This document shows, one piece after another, positions 38,101-47,699 of a DNA stretch of 64,000 nucleotides. The notes under the pieces are model-generated. The model ran no database searches and was not told the origin of the DNA. It saw nothing but the letters and a program-made list of their open reading frames with translations. The translations under genes and the position numbers were made by a program. Every line of letters begins with the position of its first letter. The stretch's first letter is position 1. Location: NCBI RefSeq assembly GCF_950023065.1, contig NC_088681.1, positions 12,090,001 through 12,154,000 of the forward strand, in the 5' to 3' direction. Source of the stretch: Planococcus citri (Eukaryota > Arthropoda > Insecta > Hemiptera > Pseudococcidae).

Positions 38101-38181
38101 AACCCCTACAAGTGCCCCGAGTGCCATAAATCATACGCAAGAAGAGAACACGTGAAGCGGCACATGCTTCGAAAGCACTAG
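32180..38181 (+). CDS. C2H2 zinc-finger protein, five coding exons
   Basis: Exons 32180-32244, 37065-37202, 37283-37515, 37660-37881 and 38006-38181 join in phase to 834 nt (277 residues plus TAG). All introns are GT..AG: donors GTGAGT, GTAAGT, GTAAGT and GTAAAA; acceptors ACAG, TCAG, TTAG and TTAG. Intron 1 is about 4.8 kb, the others 80-144 nt. Residues 1-145 hold no recognised domain; they start MEFNKHYEDSMRLCETIV, include a serine-rich patch (31-38) and a likely helical, charged stretch (45-100). Four C2H2 fingers follow, all C-x2-C-x12-H-x4-H: C157/C160/H173/H178, C192/C195/H208/H213, C227/C230/H243/H248 and C256/C259/H272/H277, the last His being the final residue. Role inferred from the family: nuclear DNA binding. 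The ATG at 32180 is the first in frame; its exon stops at TGA if unspliced. Skipping exon 4 keeps the frame (203 residues). I cannot name an orthologue; the paired-finger terminal exons recall the arrangement of Drosophila lola, but no BTB domain is present. Confidence 0.8.
32390..33480. repeat. Degenerate minisatellite in intron 1
   Basis: About 30-36-bp loose repeats of GACAATTTTGGCAAAAAxxxGGACTTTTT fill this interval. Open frames on both strands (32835-33388) are composed of the repeat. Same family as the blocks at 25.1 and 55.9 kb. Confidence 0.7.
33481..34640. other. Intron 1 DNA with a short tandem duplication
   Basis: GGCAAAAGCTCTCGAAAATC occurs at 34019 and 34183 inside units of about 160 bp that each end with a TAxAAAAAACGAT phrase. 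The minus-strand frame 33502-34023 (173 codons) shows no domain and low-complexity content. No other feature. Confidence 0.4.
34660..34980. mobile_element. Relic of the 9.7-kb palindrome family
   Basis: GGTTCGAAACCGTTTCCAATCGATT at 34842 (read in parts), ATTTCAGCTTTCTTGGTC at 34876 and the following GGTAAAATTT match 11132-11215 of the 1.9-kb palindrome. Only one arm is recognisable and it is diverged. Confidence 0.55.
34988..36303. mobile_element. CAAGGG-family palindromic element (intron 1 copy)
   Basis: The left end, CAAGGAAACCTCTTGAGGAG then CACTCCGATTTGAACGGG, and the right end, CCCGTTCAAATCGGAGTG, are inverted partners. The right copy stops at GGAGTG, lacking the outer 20 bp present at 44267. 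Inner units carry GCCTCCAGCGCGATTTTTCA (35258), and in inverted orientation CGCGCTGGAGGCTCC at about 35731 and a variant at 36042. Sits inside intron 1 of the zinc-finger gene. No transposase. Confidence 0.75.
36493..36548 (-). promoter_or_regulatory. Candidate recursive splice site / RS-exon (minus strand)
   Basis: On the minus strand TAACTAATCC (branch-point-like), then TTTTTGTTTGTTTCAG, is followed directly by GTGAGTACG, so a 3' splice site abuts a 5' splice site at 36549/36548. A second donor-like GTAAGC lies 56 nt downstream. About 120 bp here are recognisably related to the site at 13869-13935, including both the branch-point motif and the downstream donor. Read as an exon it stays open in one frame (VSTNFLSKMIEYELAYENK). 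No transcript evidence. Confidence 0.45.
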
Positions 38182-38205
38182 ACGCCATGAGCAGAGTTGT
38201 CAGCG
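37633..38205 (+). repeat. Tandem duplication of the terminal zinc-finger exon
   Basis: TTGTTTCTTTTTATTTGATT plus the acceptor and first codons ATCGCAGCCAGCCTA occurs at 37633 and again at 37976. GACGCCATGAG followed by (C/A)CGAGTTGT-like sequence occurs at 37912 and at 38182. Each unit therefore spans acceptor, a two-finger coding segment and the 3' flank. In unit 1 the flank is intronic or, if intron 4 is retained, coding to a stop at 37959-37961; in unit 2 it follows the true stop. The finger sequences themselves have diverged strongly. Confidence 0.8.
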
Positions 38206-38247
38206 TAGAATAATAATGTAGAACAGGTACGCGTAAAGGTAAAGTAG

Positions 38248-38253
38248 AATAAA
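38248..38253 (+). terminator. Polyadenylation signal AATAAA
   Basis: Canonical hexamer 67 nt after the zinc-finger stop codon, within a normal range for a short 3' UTR. No such hexamer lies between the two duplicated exon units. Confidence 0.55.
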
Positions 38254-38259
38254 TTTTTA

Positions 38260-40032
38260 TTTTACTTGGAATAAGTAGAATAAGTGAAAAAAATATGTCC
38301 AACATATCCCCAAATCTGAAACCAAAAAAATCCCAGATCCAATATAATTTTGAACCCTAAACAATCCCAGAACTGAAACAAAATTGTTTCGGCTTTGGGA
38401 ACTCAAATTTTTGATTTTTCCCCAATTTGAGGTTGATAAATTCAATAAATTGTTATTTTACACCACTTATCATTATTCATTCAGATTATAGTAGAAATAC
38501 GGATTCCCAATTCCCCATGTCAAAACCTCCCATTTTTTAGACCCCTTGCAGGGTCCATTAGTCAATTTCAGCTTAAAATTGGTTGAAATGAAAATTCCAA
38601 AACCGGAACTGATTCATCCCAGAATCAAATCCAAAACAATTTTTTCAATTCCCTAACTGAAATAAAAATTTGGAAGAACAAAACTAAAACAAATCCAATC
38701 CCAAAATGAATATATTTTGATCTCTAAATCGTTTCAGGCTCACAGCTCTGCTAAGCACTACAGCGCTAGAGTAGCCAGGTTTTTGGACTTACCCCAAATC
38801 CGGAGCACCTCATGAAAAATAGATAACGAACATTTTTTTGGACCCTCAAAACAATAATTTACCACCTCTCCCTCCACCATTTGAAACAGATAACGAAATG
38901 TAGACAAAGGGAGTTAATATTGGAAAGATTCAGATCAGCAATAAACAATTTTCAAGAAATATTCACCAACTTCAATTTCTCATCCATATTTTGATTTTTG
39001 CGGGGGTTTTTTGTGAAGGGGGGAGGCTTTGTACATGTAGATCAACATTTTTTGGGTCCTTGGGAAACTGAGGACGGTTTTTTCTCAAATCCAGTTCATT
39101 TAATAAAATAATGTAAAACAATTTCAACACAGAAATTTACAATTTTTAAAGAAATTGTTTTCTTCGCATTTTTCTATTTTTCCAATTTTGTGCAGGAGGG
39201 GCAAATGTTTCGTTGCTAGAAGAGGTTTACCTAGAATTGTTTATAAAAAAGGTATTCTTGAATGATGCTTAGGTATGTTAATCGATGTTTACGTGAAAAG
39301 GGCATTGATCATTCTCCACACTAAATCTATAGGTAGTAGGTACACAGGCTCTAAATCTTTTTGAATTGTCTACTGTAGCAACCAAGGTTGAGTCGATCTC
39401 AAACTCTAGGCATTTGCCCAGACATTTTTCAATTATGTAGTAGACTACAGTTTTTTTTGGAGGTACCTATCTCAGAAGGATGACATCAAGTGGTTGATTC
39501 GATCAGGGTCTCTTGGCTTCAGAATTATTTGAATGAGCTCCAGGTTCGCCATAAGTGGCAAACTATAAGGAGAAAAATCTTCAAGTTGATGATGTTTTCC
39601 GTAGTGTCCAATAAAAATGTCCCTAATTCGAAGTGGCCAATGGCCATTATTCGAAATGTTGTAATTAGAATCGCGAACGGAACGAAAAAAACGTCCATGC
39701 AGAAATTAGATTATTTTATGTAATGTACCTGTAAATGTTTAACTTAATTAGTTGAAAATTTTTCTTCTTTTTATTGTTTTATTTTTGTAGTTTGTTTTCT
39801 CCTTTATTTATACTGTACTTAATATCTTGTGTAAAATCAAGTCATTCGGTGTAAAACTTGTTTATTAATTTTTTTGTCTTTTATAACACTAGTTTTTGTT
39901 AAAAGTTAACTAGGTTTAGCCTAATTTTATTATTTCAGTTTTCAAGATGTACTGCGTATTGTTATTATTTCTTTTATTGGGGGGGGGGGGGTGTTTGTAA
40001 TTGCATGATTATTACACCTGACGTGTGAGCGT
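38260..40032. other. Unassigned sequence 3' of the zinc-finger gene
   Basis: Mostly AT-rich with no recognised gene. The frame at 39490-39723 (+) has no motif. A G run is at 39979-39991. The right end may include the 3' UTR of the minus-strand LINE remnant, which ends its coding at 40033. Confidence 0.3.
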
Positions 40033-40125
40033 TCATATTAAGTTGGTAAGGTTGAGTTTTTTTATTAGATCTATGAATTGTTTAATTTTAGAAGACTTGT
40101 CTGGTATGAATGGGGATCTTTTATC

Positions 40126-40916
40126 TACATATCGCACCTCGGGAGTAATAAGGTCTCATATCAAAAAAAATTGATTTTGATGTTTTTGCATTTTTGGGGT
40201 TTGTATGACCCCCCTCAACCAAAAATTACACTTCGAGTTGGGTACATTATCTAGATCTTGTAAAAAACGCAAATGGCCTAACTCAAAATCTCAACAACAT
40301 TGCAAGTTGTTTGGAGTTATAAGGATACATCTCAAAAAACTCCACCTTTTTTGAGCAAATTTCGTACATACAAAGTGTTAACAAATAGTTTTGATTGTTT
40401 TGAATGTTTGTCAGTTAGAAATAGTCACAAGGAGTGCATTTTTTATTGGTTTGTACCAAATGGAAAATTGTTTCTAAATTGATCACTTTTCAGAAAAATG
40501 AATTTGCACATATCATGAAATTTTAGTTTTTTGAGAAAAACTCAAAAACTAAGCACTCTAGAAAAAAACTAACGACATTACGTCGATTGGAAATTTAATT
40601 CTCTACAACTTTGCTATCATGAAATTTTTTTTGGACGCTTCCTTTCACCTCCACATCAACTTTAATGAAAGGTTATAACTCAAAATGTTTTCCAAACATT
40701 GAAATATTTCCTCTTTAAGATTTTATTTTTCAAAGTGTTCTTATGCTAAATGAAGGTAGGATACCACATCTTTAAAATGAGGTGCTAGTCATTCCTCACA
40801 ATTAATTATAAGTTGATAAAAATAATGAATCAAGTTTTAAAAAAAAATAAAATCACTCTCCTGTAAAATTTCACTTTTTTGAGATGTGACTTATTGCTCC
40901 CGAGGTGCGATATGTA
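40126..40916. mobile_element. 791-bp element with TACATATCGCACCTCGGGAG termini
   Basis: TACATATCGCACCTCGGGAG at 40126 is exactly matched by its reverse complement ending at 40916. The next bases (TAATAAGGTCTCATATCA against CAATAAGTCACATCTCA) also pair. It interrupts the C-terminal coding part of the minus-strand LINE, between the Cys-containing tail and the final helix. No unambiguous target duplication; no transposase. Confidence 0.7.
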
Positions 40917-41891
40917 TTTGTACTTGTAGGGATAGTCTGTGCTGATGTCAGGAGGAAGTTCTGACAGGCAGAACAAGCATGTGGGTTTTGGGGTCCTTTT
41001 ATAAAGGTGATTGTGGGTGATTTTTGAGTGGTCAATTCTCACTCTCTGGTTACAATGATTTTCTTCTAGTCAATTTAGTTGGGATAGATTTTTCCAAGGT
41101 TGAGACTGAGTTGTTTTTTTTTTTGTGGTGAAAGAGCTTGTCTGATGTTTGGAGGGACCAAAAGTTTTGCCATTTTTCAAGTGTGCTTAGAGGAGGTGTA
41201 GGCATACCCTGAATGAAGTGTTGGTATTTTTGATCCATCTGTGAAGCAGAGATTGAATTTATTGTAGAGTGGCTATTTTTGAGTAGTTAATAAGCTGTAA
41301 ATTGACTTGAGGAAGCTTAAGATTAGAAGCCAAGGGGGATATAATATTGGTTTTTGGATGAGAGTTTTAGGATTGATTTGAAGATCATTCAATATTGTGA
41401 TGAAATTAGAAATGGGTACTTCTATATATGTATATTGTATGGTCTAAATGTTTGAGGTTGAGTGGGTTGAGTTTTGGAGCGGATGGGAAGGGTTGGTGGA
41501 TGCATTTGAGATGAATTTGTTAGTTATGAAAGTTCTTCTAAAATCTGAGTGTAATTCTGCTGCTTAACAATAAATGCTATCTATTAGAGAGGAATAGAGA
41601 GCTCCTATACAGATCCTTAGGGCTGAATTTTGAATTGTTTTTAGGATATTATTAAAAGTTTCATTTGAGATATTTGCCAAACATTGGCTTCCACACTCGA
41701 TACTTCTGCAAATTAGAGATTTATTGTACAAGTGAAGTAAAAGTTTGCGAGATGGATTGAACTTGGTATTATTGATATTTTCAACAGATTTAAGCGTTTC
41801 ATGAGATCTGATTTTACTTTTAGGAAATGAGGAGTCTAATTAAGTTTTCTATAAAAAGTCAAGCAAAGAAATTTGGTATGTACTTAACTTA

Positions 41892-44267
41892 CAAGGGAAC
41901 CTCTTGAGGTGTCACACTCCAAATTTCAGCTGCCCAAGTTCATTTTTCGATTTTTGGTGTACGTTTGAAAATTCAAAATTGACGGTTTTTGGCGATTTAT
42001 GCTTTTTTTCAAAAAAGTACTCACTTGATCAGTAAAAATGGTGAAAATAAATCCCAAAACTAATATTAATCACCCAAATACAAATTTCACCATTTCCAGC
42101 CGTTTTGGGGCCTCCAGCGCGATTTTTCAATTTCTCCAGAATTTTGAATTTGCTCCAGAAGCCGTGAAAATCGAGTTGTGTATTACACTCAACCTGTTTA
42201 ACGAGTTTGTCCACATTTGAGCCGATTTTGAGAGTGACACCTCAAAAGTGGTTTTTTGACCAGCTTTTTTCAAAATTAAGTAAAAAATCAAAAAAATCAA
42301 AAATTTCCCGTTTGCGTGGAAGTTTTTGAAATTCGCGAGAATCGTTGTATTTTGTCCAAAACTAACCCCCCAAATCCCAATTCGCACGATTTCCTGGCGT
42401 TCTGGAGCCTCCAGCACGATTTTGATTTTCTCCAGAATTTTGAATTTGCTCCAGAAGGCGTGAATATGAAGTTGGGCAGCTAAAAATCGAGTTGTGTATT
42501 ACACTCGACCTGTTTAACGAGTTTGCCCACATTTGAGCCGATTTTGAGAGTGACACATCAAAAGTGGTTTTTTGACCAGCTTTTTTCAAAATTAAAAAAT
42601 CAAAAGATAACCGTTTGTGAGGAATTTTTCGAAATGCGCGCGAATCGCTGTATTTTGTCCAAAACTAACCCCCCAAATCCAAATTTCACAATTTCCAGGC
42701 GTTCTGGAGCCTCCAGCGCGATTTTTCAATTTCTCCAGAATTTTGAATTTGCTCCAGAAGGCGTGAATATGAAGTTGGGCAGCTAAAAATCGAGTTGTGT
42801 ATTACACTCGACCTGTTTAACGAGTTTGCCCACATTTGAGCCGATTTTGAGAGTGACACATCAAAAGTGGTTTTTTGACCAGCTTTTTTCAAAATTAAAA
42901 AATCAAAAGATAACCGTTTGTGAGGAATTTTTCGAAATGCGCGCGAATCGCTGTATTTTGTCCAAAACTAACCCCCCAAATCCAAATTTCACAATTTCCA
43001 GGCGTTCTGGAGCCTCCAGCGCGATTTTTCAATTTCTCCAGAATTTTGAATTTGCTCCAGAAGGCGTGAATATGAAGCTGGGCAGCTAAAAATCGAGTTG
43101 TATATTACACTCGACCTGTTTAATGAGTTTACCCACATTTAAGGCGATTTCGAGAGTGACACCTCAAGAAAGGTTTTTTGACCAGCTTTTTTCAAAATTA
43201 AAAAATAAAAAAAATCAAGTTTACTCCCAAAATCGGCTCAAATGTGGATAAACTTGTTGAACTGGTCGAGTATAATACACAACTCGATTTTTAGCTCCCC
43301 AACTTTATATTCACGCCTTCTGGAGCAAATTCAAAATTCTGGAGAAATTGAAAAATCGCGCTGGAGGCTCCAGAATGTTTAGAAATGGTGAAATTGGAAT
43401 TTGGGGTGTTAGCTATGGACAAAATACGATGATTCGCGCGAATTATAAAAATATCCACGCAAACGGGAAACTTTTGATTTTTTGGATTTTTTACGAGTAA
43501 TTTTGAAAAAAGCTGGTCAAAAAACTACTTTTGAGCTGTCACTTTCAAAATCGGCTCAAATGTGGATAAACTCGTTAAACAGGTCGAGTATAATACACAA
43601 CTTGATTTTTAGCTGCCCAACTGCATATTCACGGCTTCTGGAGCAAATTCAAAATTCTGGAGAAATTGAAAATCGTGCTGGAGGCTCCAGAATGTCGGGA
43701 AATGATGAAATTGGAATGTGGGGTGTTAGCTATGGACAAAATACAGCGATTCGCGCGAATTTCAAAAATTTCCACGCAAAAGGAAATCTTTTGATTTTTT
43801 GGATTTTTCAATTTTGAAAAAAGGTGGTCAAAAAACCACTTTTGAGGCGTCACTTCCAAAATCGGCTCAAATGTGGATAAACTCGTTAAACAGGTCGAGT
43901 GTCTTACACAACTCGATTTTTAGCTGCCCAACTTCATATTCACGGCTTCTGGAGCAAATTCAAAATTCTGGAGAAATTGAAAATCGCGCTGGAGGCTCCA
44001 GAATGGCTGGAAATGGTGAAATTTGTATTCGGGTAATTAATATTTGTTTTGGGATTTATTTCGACCATTTTTACTAATCAAGTACGTACTTTTTTTAAAA
44101 AAAGCATAAATCGCCAAAAACAGTCAATTTTGAATTTTCAAAAATTCGCCAAAAATCGAAAAATGAACTTGGGCAGCTGAAAATTTGGTTTTAAGGGTTT
44201 TAGACTATGCTCTTTCCAAAAATCGCGGTCCCGTTCAAATCGGAGTGACACCTCAAGAAGTCCCTTG
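41892..44267. mobile_element. CAAGGG-family palindromic element, best-preserved copy
   Basis: Termini are CAAGGGAACCTCTTGAGGTG (41892) and the inverted partner ending CAAGAAGTCCCTTG (44267). TTA flanks both sides (41889-41891, 44268-44270), a 3-bp duplication as in PIF/Harbinger-type insertions. The left arm holds four direct units of about 300 bp (CCTCCAGC at 42111, 42408, 42710 and 43013). The right arm holds three inverted units (CTGGAGG at 43361, 43678 and 43989). Units two and three on the left (42523-42786 and 42826-43089) encode the same 87 codons with no difference. No transposase, so non-autonomous. It splits a LINE reading frame. Confidence 0.85.
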
Positions 44268-44608
44268 TTAGTCGATTTGGATTCTAAAGAGTGTCCTTCG
44301 AAGTTGAGAATGAGATCTGGATGAGGAATTTTATAATTGAATTTTTGAAAAATCGGATTTTTTGTTGTATTTCTAGTCGTTTGATTAAGGCTGTTCCTAA
44401 AAATTGGGCGGAGTGTGTTAGTACAACATCTCGGTAAACGTTGTAGACATTTATCTTTTAGTTTTTCATCGGCTGTTCGGCCGCCTTGTACAGTTATTCG
44501 ATTGTAAATTACGTGTTGGTAAATACAGTTCACTTCTAACCTTAATTTTTCGACGAGTTTTTCTTTCAATTTTTCTACGTTACTCGAAAAACAGAGTTCA
44601 TTTTCCAC

Positions 44609-46211
44609 CTCCGAATGAACTGTGCTCTTATAATACGCACGTCTCTACGTATCATACCTATTTCAACCTCTATTCCTTTTCATTGTTTCCTAATCTCATG
44701 ACCATGTAAAATTGTAAATACACAAACATCGTCATTCCTCGATGCGACAGAATGTGCTATACGAAGCAAAACACCATTTTTCTAATACGTACCAGCCACG
44801 AGACATAGAAAACCCCCATTCGAGAACTTATTCCCACGATAATATTTTCGCTGACTCGAAAAATACGTACATAAAAAATACCACACACAACATCGCAAAA
44901 AGTCTCTCGTCTAACGTGATAATTATTCAATTCCAGATAAATTATCCAATAAAAAGCGATCGTACAGTACGTCATTTCCATTTCCAATTTCAATATTATA
45001 CTACGTCGTCGCCGCGATGAATGCGAATGTCTCATCATCGCATCGTAAGCTAATTGAAAAAAGGCATCAAGGGGTGGGGGGTGAAGAAAAATTATTTCAA
45101 TCGAAGTACCGCACACGAAAGAGCGAGAGGGAAAGACCGCACCGGAAACGTGTTATGAAAACATCTTGTCGTTTTGTTTACGTTCGAATTAGAGGTACAT
45201 TTCAATTACAACACGATTTTGCTTTCATTTTCACGCTTTTCTATGGTTTCGTTTCGTCCTGCAAGTGTTTACAAGAGTATTGCGACCAGAAACACATACA
45301 AGTGTGTGCAAATACACTTACAGTATAGAAAGCGAAACACTACATATAGGTAGGACTAACACGCGAACGAATATTAAGTAAAAAGCTCATCGACTCGAGT
45401 AAATAAATAAATACCCTACACACGCAAACTATAATCAGTAATCATCGTATTAGCTCGTAAATTAAAAAACAAAAATACTCACATGCATATTACAAAAATA
45501 TAAAAAACCCAGATCCAATTTATCGATACGGTTATTCAATTTGTTTAAAAATTCACTCTCGAACACCACACACAATTTATACGAGCACTAGCACCACCAC
45601 GAACATGAACCAAAATTCAATTCTAAGGGTAGTAAAAAAAATTCCACCCCAAACTCGAAAATATTCCACCAAAGATCCGTTGTTCTTTAATCACAACACG
45701 ATTTTTCGACACAAAAATTCGAAAAAAAAATCGACACGCAGCACTACAAGTAGTAGAAATTGAAGCACGACAGCTCGTCAGCGAACTAAATTCAATACTA
45801 AGATAAGCCGTCCGCGAGTAATCAAATAATACCGATAAAAACCGATTCAAACAAGAATATCACACATAAATCGTACGCACAACAATATCATCTACATATA
45901 CGAACGATATTATTACAAGCACTCGAATGTACATAATTCAAATCACACACACACGATCACAGCTCTTGTATTTATACTTGTTTGATTTTTATCTCTATAA
46001 TAGTCTTTCTTGTGCCATCTACATACATACATTCGTGTATTTATTATTATGTTGATAAAACGCGCTTTCGTTCGCGAATCAAAACAATCACTCGGCCGAA
46101 AACAAAGTATAAACAATCGTATCCCTCGTCCTATTAACTTATTGTGTGTGTATACGAGAGTAAGCATCAAAGTTCGAGCCAGCCACTAGGGCCAGACAAA
46201 GCAACACTTAC
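44609..46211. other. Unassigned CpG-rich block
   Basis: Non-repetitive, with frequent CGTA and ACGTAC strings. Frames at 44742-45020 (+), 44757-45116 (-), 45017-45328 (+) and 45623-45850 (-) have no motif. If the minus-strand exon at 46212 is real, this is the start of its first intron and could hold regulatory DNA. Confidence 0.3.
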
Positions 46212-46242
46212 CTACGTAAAACACATCTAAAAAATTCGCCAT
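46212..46242 (-). CDS. Candidate first coding exon of a minus-strand gene
   Basis: On the minus strand a purine-rich leader ends GAGAAGAAG and is followed by ATGGCG, a good Kozak context. Ten codons follow (MANFLDVFYV) plus one base, then a strong donor, GTAG/GTAAGT (donor at plus 46206-46211). Another in-frame ATG lies 30 nt upstream at 46270-46272. A GA microsatellite and CpG-rich DNA sit just upstream, as at many insect promoters. The intron would run leftward through the two candidate recursive splice sites. The peptide is too short to identify, and no downstream exon was found in the window. Confidence 0.3.
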
Positions 46243-46325
46243 CTTCTTCTCTCCTTCTCCGCAGCGCGTCATCGCGCGTAAAATTTTATGGCCTTTGGCC
46301 AAACTATGTAGCTCTTTGAGAGAAT

Positions 46326-46348
46326 AGAGAGAGAGAGAGAGAGAGAGA
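46326..46348. promoter_or_regulatory. (AG)n tract, possible GAGA-type promoter element
   Basis: About eleven AG repeats in a CpG-rich segment about 85 nt upstream of the candidate minus-strand ATG. GAGA-factor binding is typical of such tracts in insect promoters; here it is inferred only. Confidence 0.4.
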
Positions 46349-47556
46349 AAAAAAAATGAAAATATCATCGCGCCGGACCAGACCGCGAAAAATCTCTGCT
46401 CAAGGTCACTCTTGCGTTCGAAACAGGGTCAAGGTACTACTAACTCGACGCGAATACCGCATCGCGGAAGGGTTGCAGGAAAGAAAATTACCTGCATATG
46501 CGCCGCGAAGGGTAGGAGGAGGAGGAGGGGGAGGGGAATGATGATAGAATTGCAGTGGAATTGAAACGCGAACTCGAACTCGAACTCGTTTGAAGACCGA
46601 CGACAGACACGAAGACGATGTAATCGTAGTTTTATTTTCAATCTGTTACACATATCAATTGTTAGGTTAGAAAATAAATTCGTACCAATTGAATGACAAT
46701 AAATTCTACGAACACGTACATTACTTACATAGACATTAAAGAAACGCTAATATTATAAGCACTCGTTGTATATCCAGAGAGGAAAAAAAAATGTCTCGAA
46801 CATGCAGGCCCGATTTACAAGGATGAAATACGAGTGTACGATAATTGAGGTATTGCTTTGGATTTATTTTTGCGTCATATTTTCCTAAAAAGGTATAATA
46901 GAGTTTTTGAAAAATTTGTTCACCAATGAAACTTGCTCTTAATAAAATTTCTAAAAAAATTTTTTTTAATTTGTTGAGGGAGAAATATTCGGAAAAACCC
47001 AAAAACTACCAATTTTTTATTTTGAAGTTTTTGAATTTTCACCAAGAGTTCAAAAATGGAAATTTTTGAATCTTCATTTCTTTGAAGATAAGAAAATATA
47101 GACTAATTCAAATCCTCTTTGGCCATCTGGATATCGGATTCATGCACTCTCGTTCTGTTGGAAAAATAGTGATGGAAATATTGGTGATGTCAAAATTGAT
47201 ATCTCTCGCGATTCTATAACTAGCTCATCGAGATCTCAGGATCGGACGAATCGCGGATGTAAAATGGGTTCCCTCCCCAATATTTACATATTTATAATAC
47301 GTGGGGTTAAAGTTGGATTAATTGAAGCTTGAGCTAAGATATGATTGAACTTTCGACGGAATGATATACGTATTTATGGTAAAGTTGGAAATATTCATTG
47401 AATTCTCAAAGTCACGAAAGTTGAATAAAAGTCCAAGACAAATTCACATTTAGGACATTTATTCTTATACTTAAGGGATAAAACAAAGACAAATAAAAAG
47501 GATCGCAACCCTGGGGAATTTTGGGAATACTTAAACTAGGAGCAACAAAAAGGAAA
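46349..47556. other. Unassigned; CpG-rich to about 46750, then AT-rich
   Basis: Possible promoter and upstream DNA of the candidate minus-strand gene, with a purine-rich run at 46509-46536. No other feature recognised up to the Helitron start. Confidence 0.3.
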
Positions 47557-47699
47557 TCTCTATATATTAAAATTATGACCGGATTCTTTTGACTCTGAGA
47601 TCTCAGGAACGGCTGAACCGATTTTGCTGGGTGATGTCTCAAAAAAAAGCTTTTGACCCGTAGATGTGCAGGTTTTCATTGAAAGTTCGAAAAGTTCCA

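Larger units (their letters stand above)
40033..44608 (-). pseudogene. Non-LTR retrotransposon remnant with RNase H (jockey/I-group), nested insertions
   Basis: Read on the minus strand, blocks follow the order of RNase H-bearing LINE polyproteins. PHPDLILNFEGHSLESKST (about 44335-44275) joins, across a palindromic insertion, to FLCLTFYRKLN then TPHFLKVKSDLMKRLNLLKI (41870-41775), the post-palm LGLxLDxxLxW region. RKLLLHLYNKSLI and ILKTIQNSALRICIGALYSS follow (41755-41590). The RNase H motif CFTDGSKI is at about 41255-41230. RIDHSKITHNHLYKRTPKPT and a Cys-containing tail come at 41040-40940. After a second insertion the C-terminus IKQFIDLIKKLNLTNLI ends at a stop at 40033-40035. Several stops and frameshifts make it inactive. 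The open frame upstream of about 44400 (starting MENELCFSSNVEKLKEKL at 44608) is not recognised and may be other sequence. Clade assignment is approximate. Confidence 0.75.

Noticed and set aside
42362..43089. Repeated 75-87-aa frames (FSCPTSYSRLLEQIQNSGE and MPTFEPILRVTHQKWFFDQL types)
   Set aside because: They follow the 303-bp tandem units of the CAAGGG palindrome on both strands; no domain or start context.
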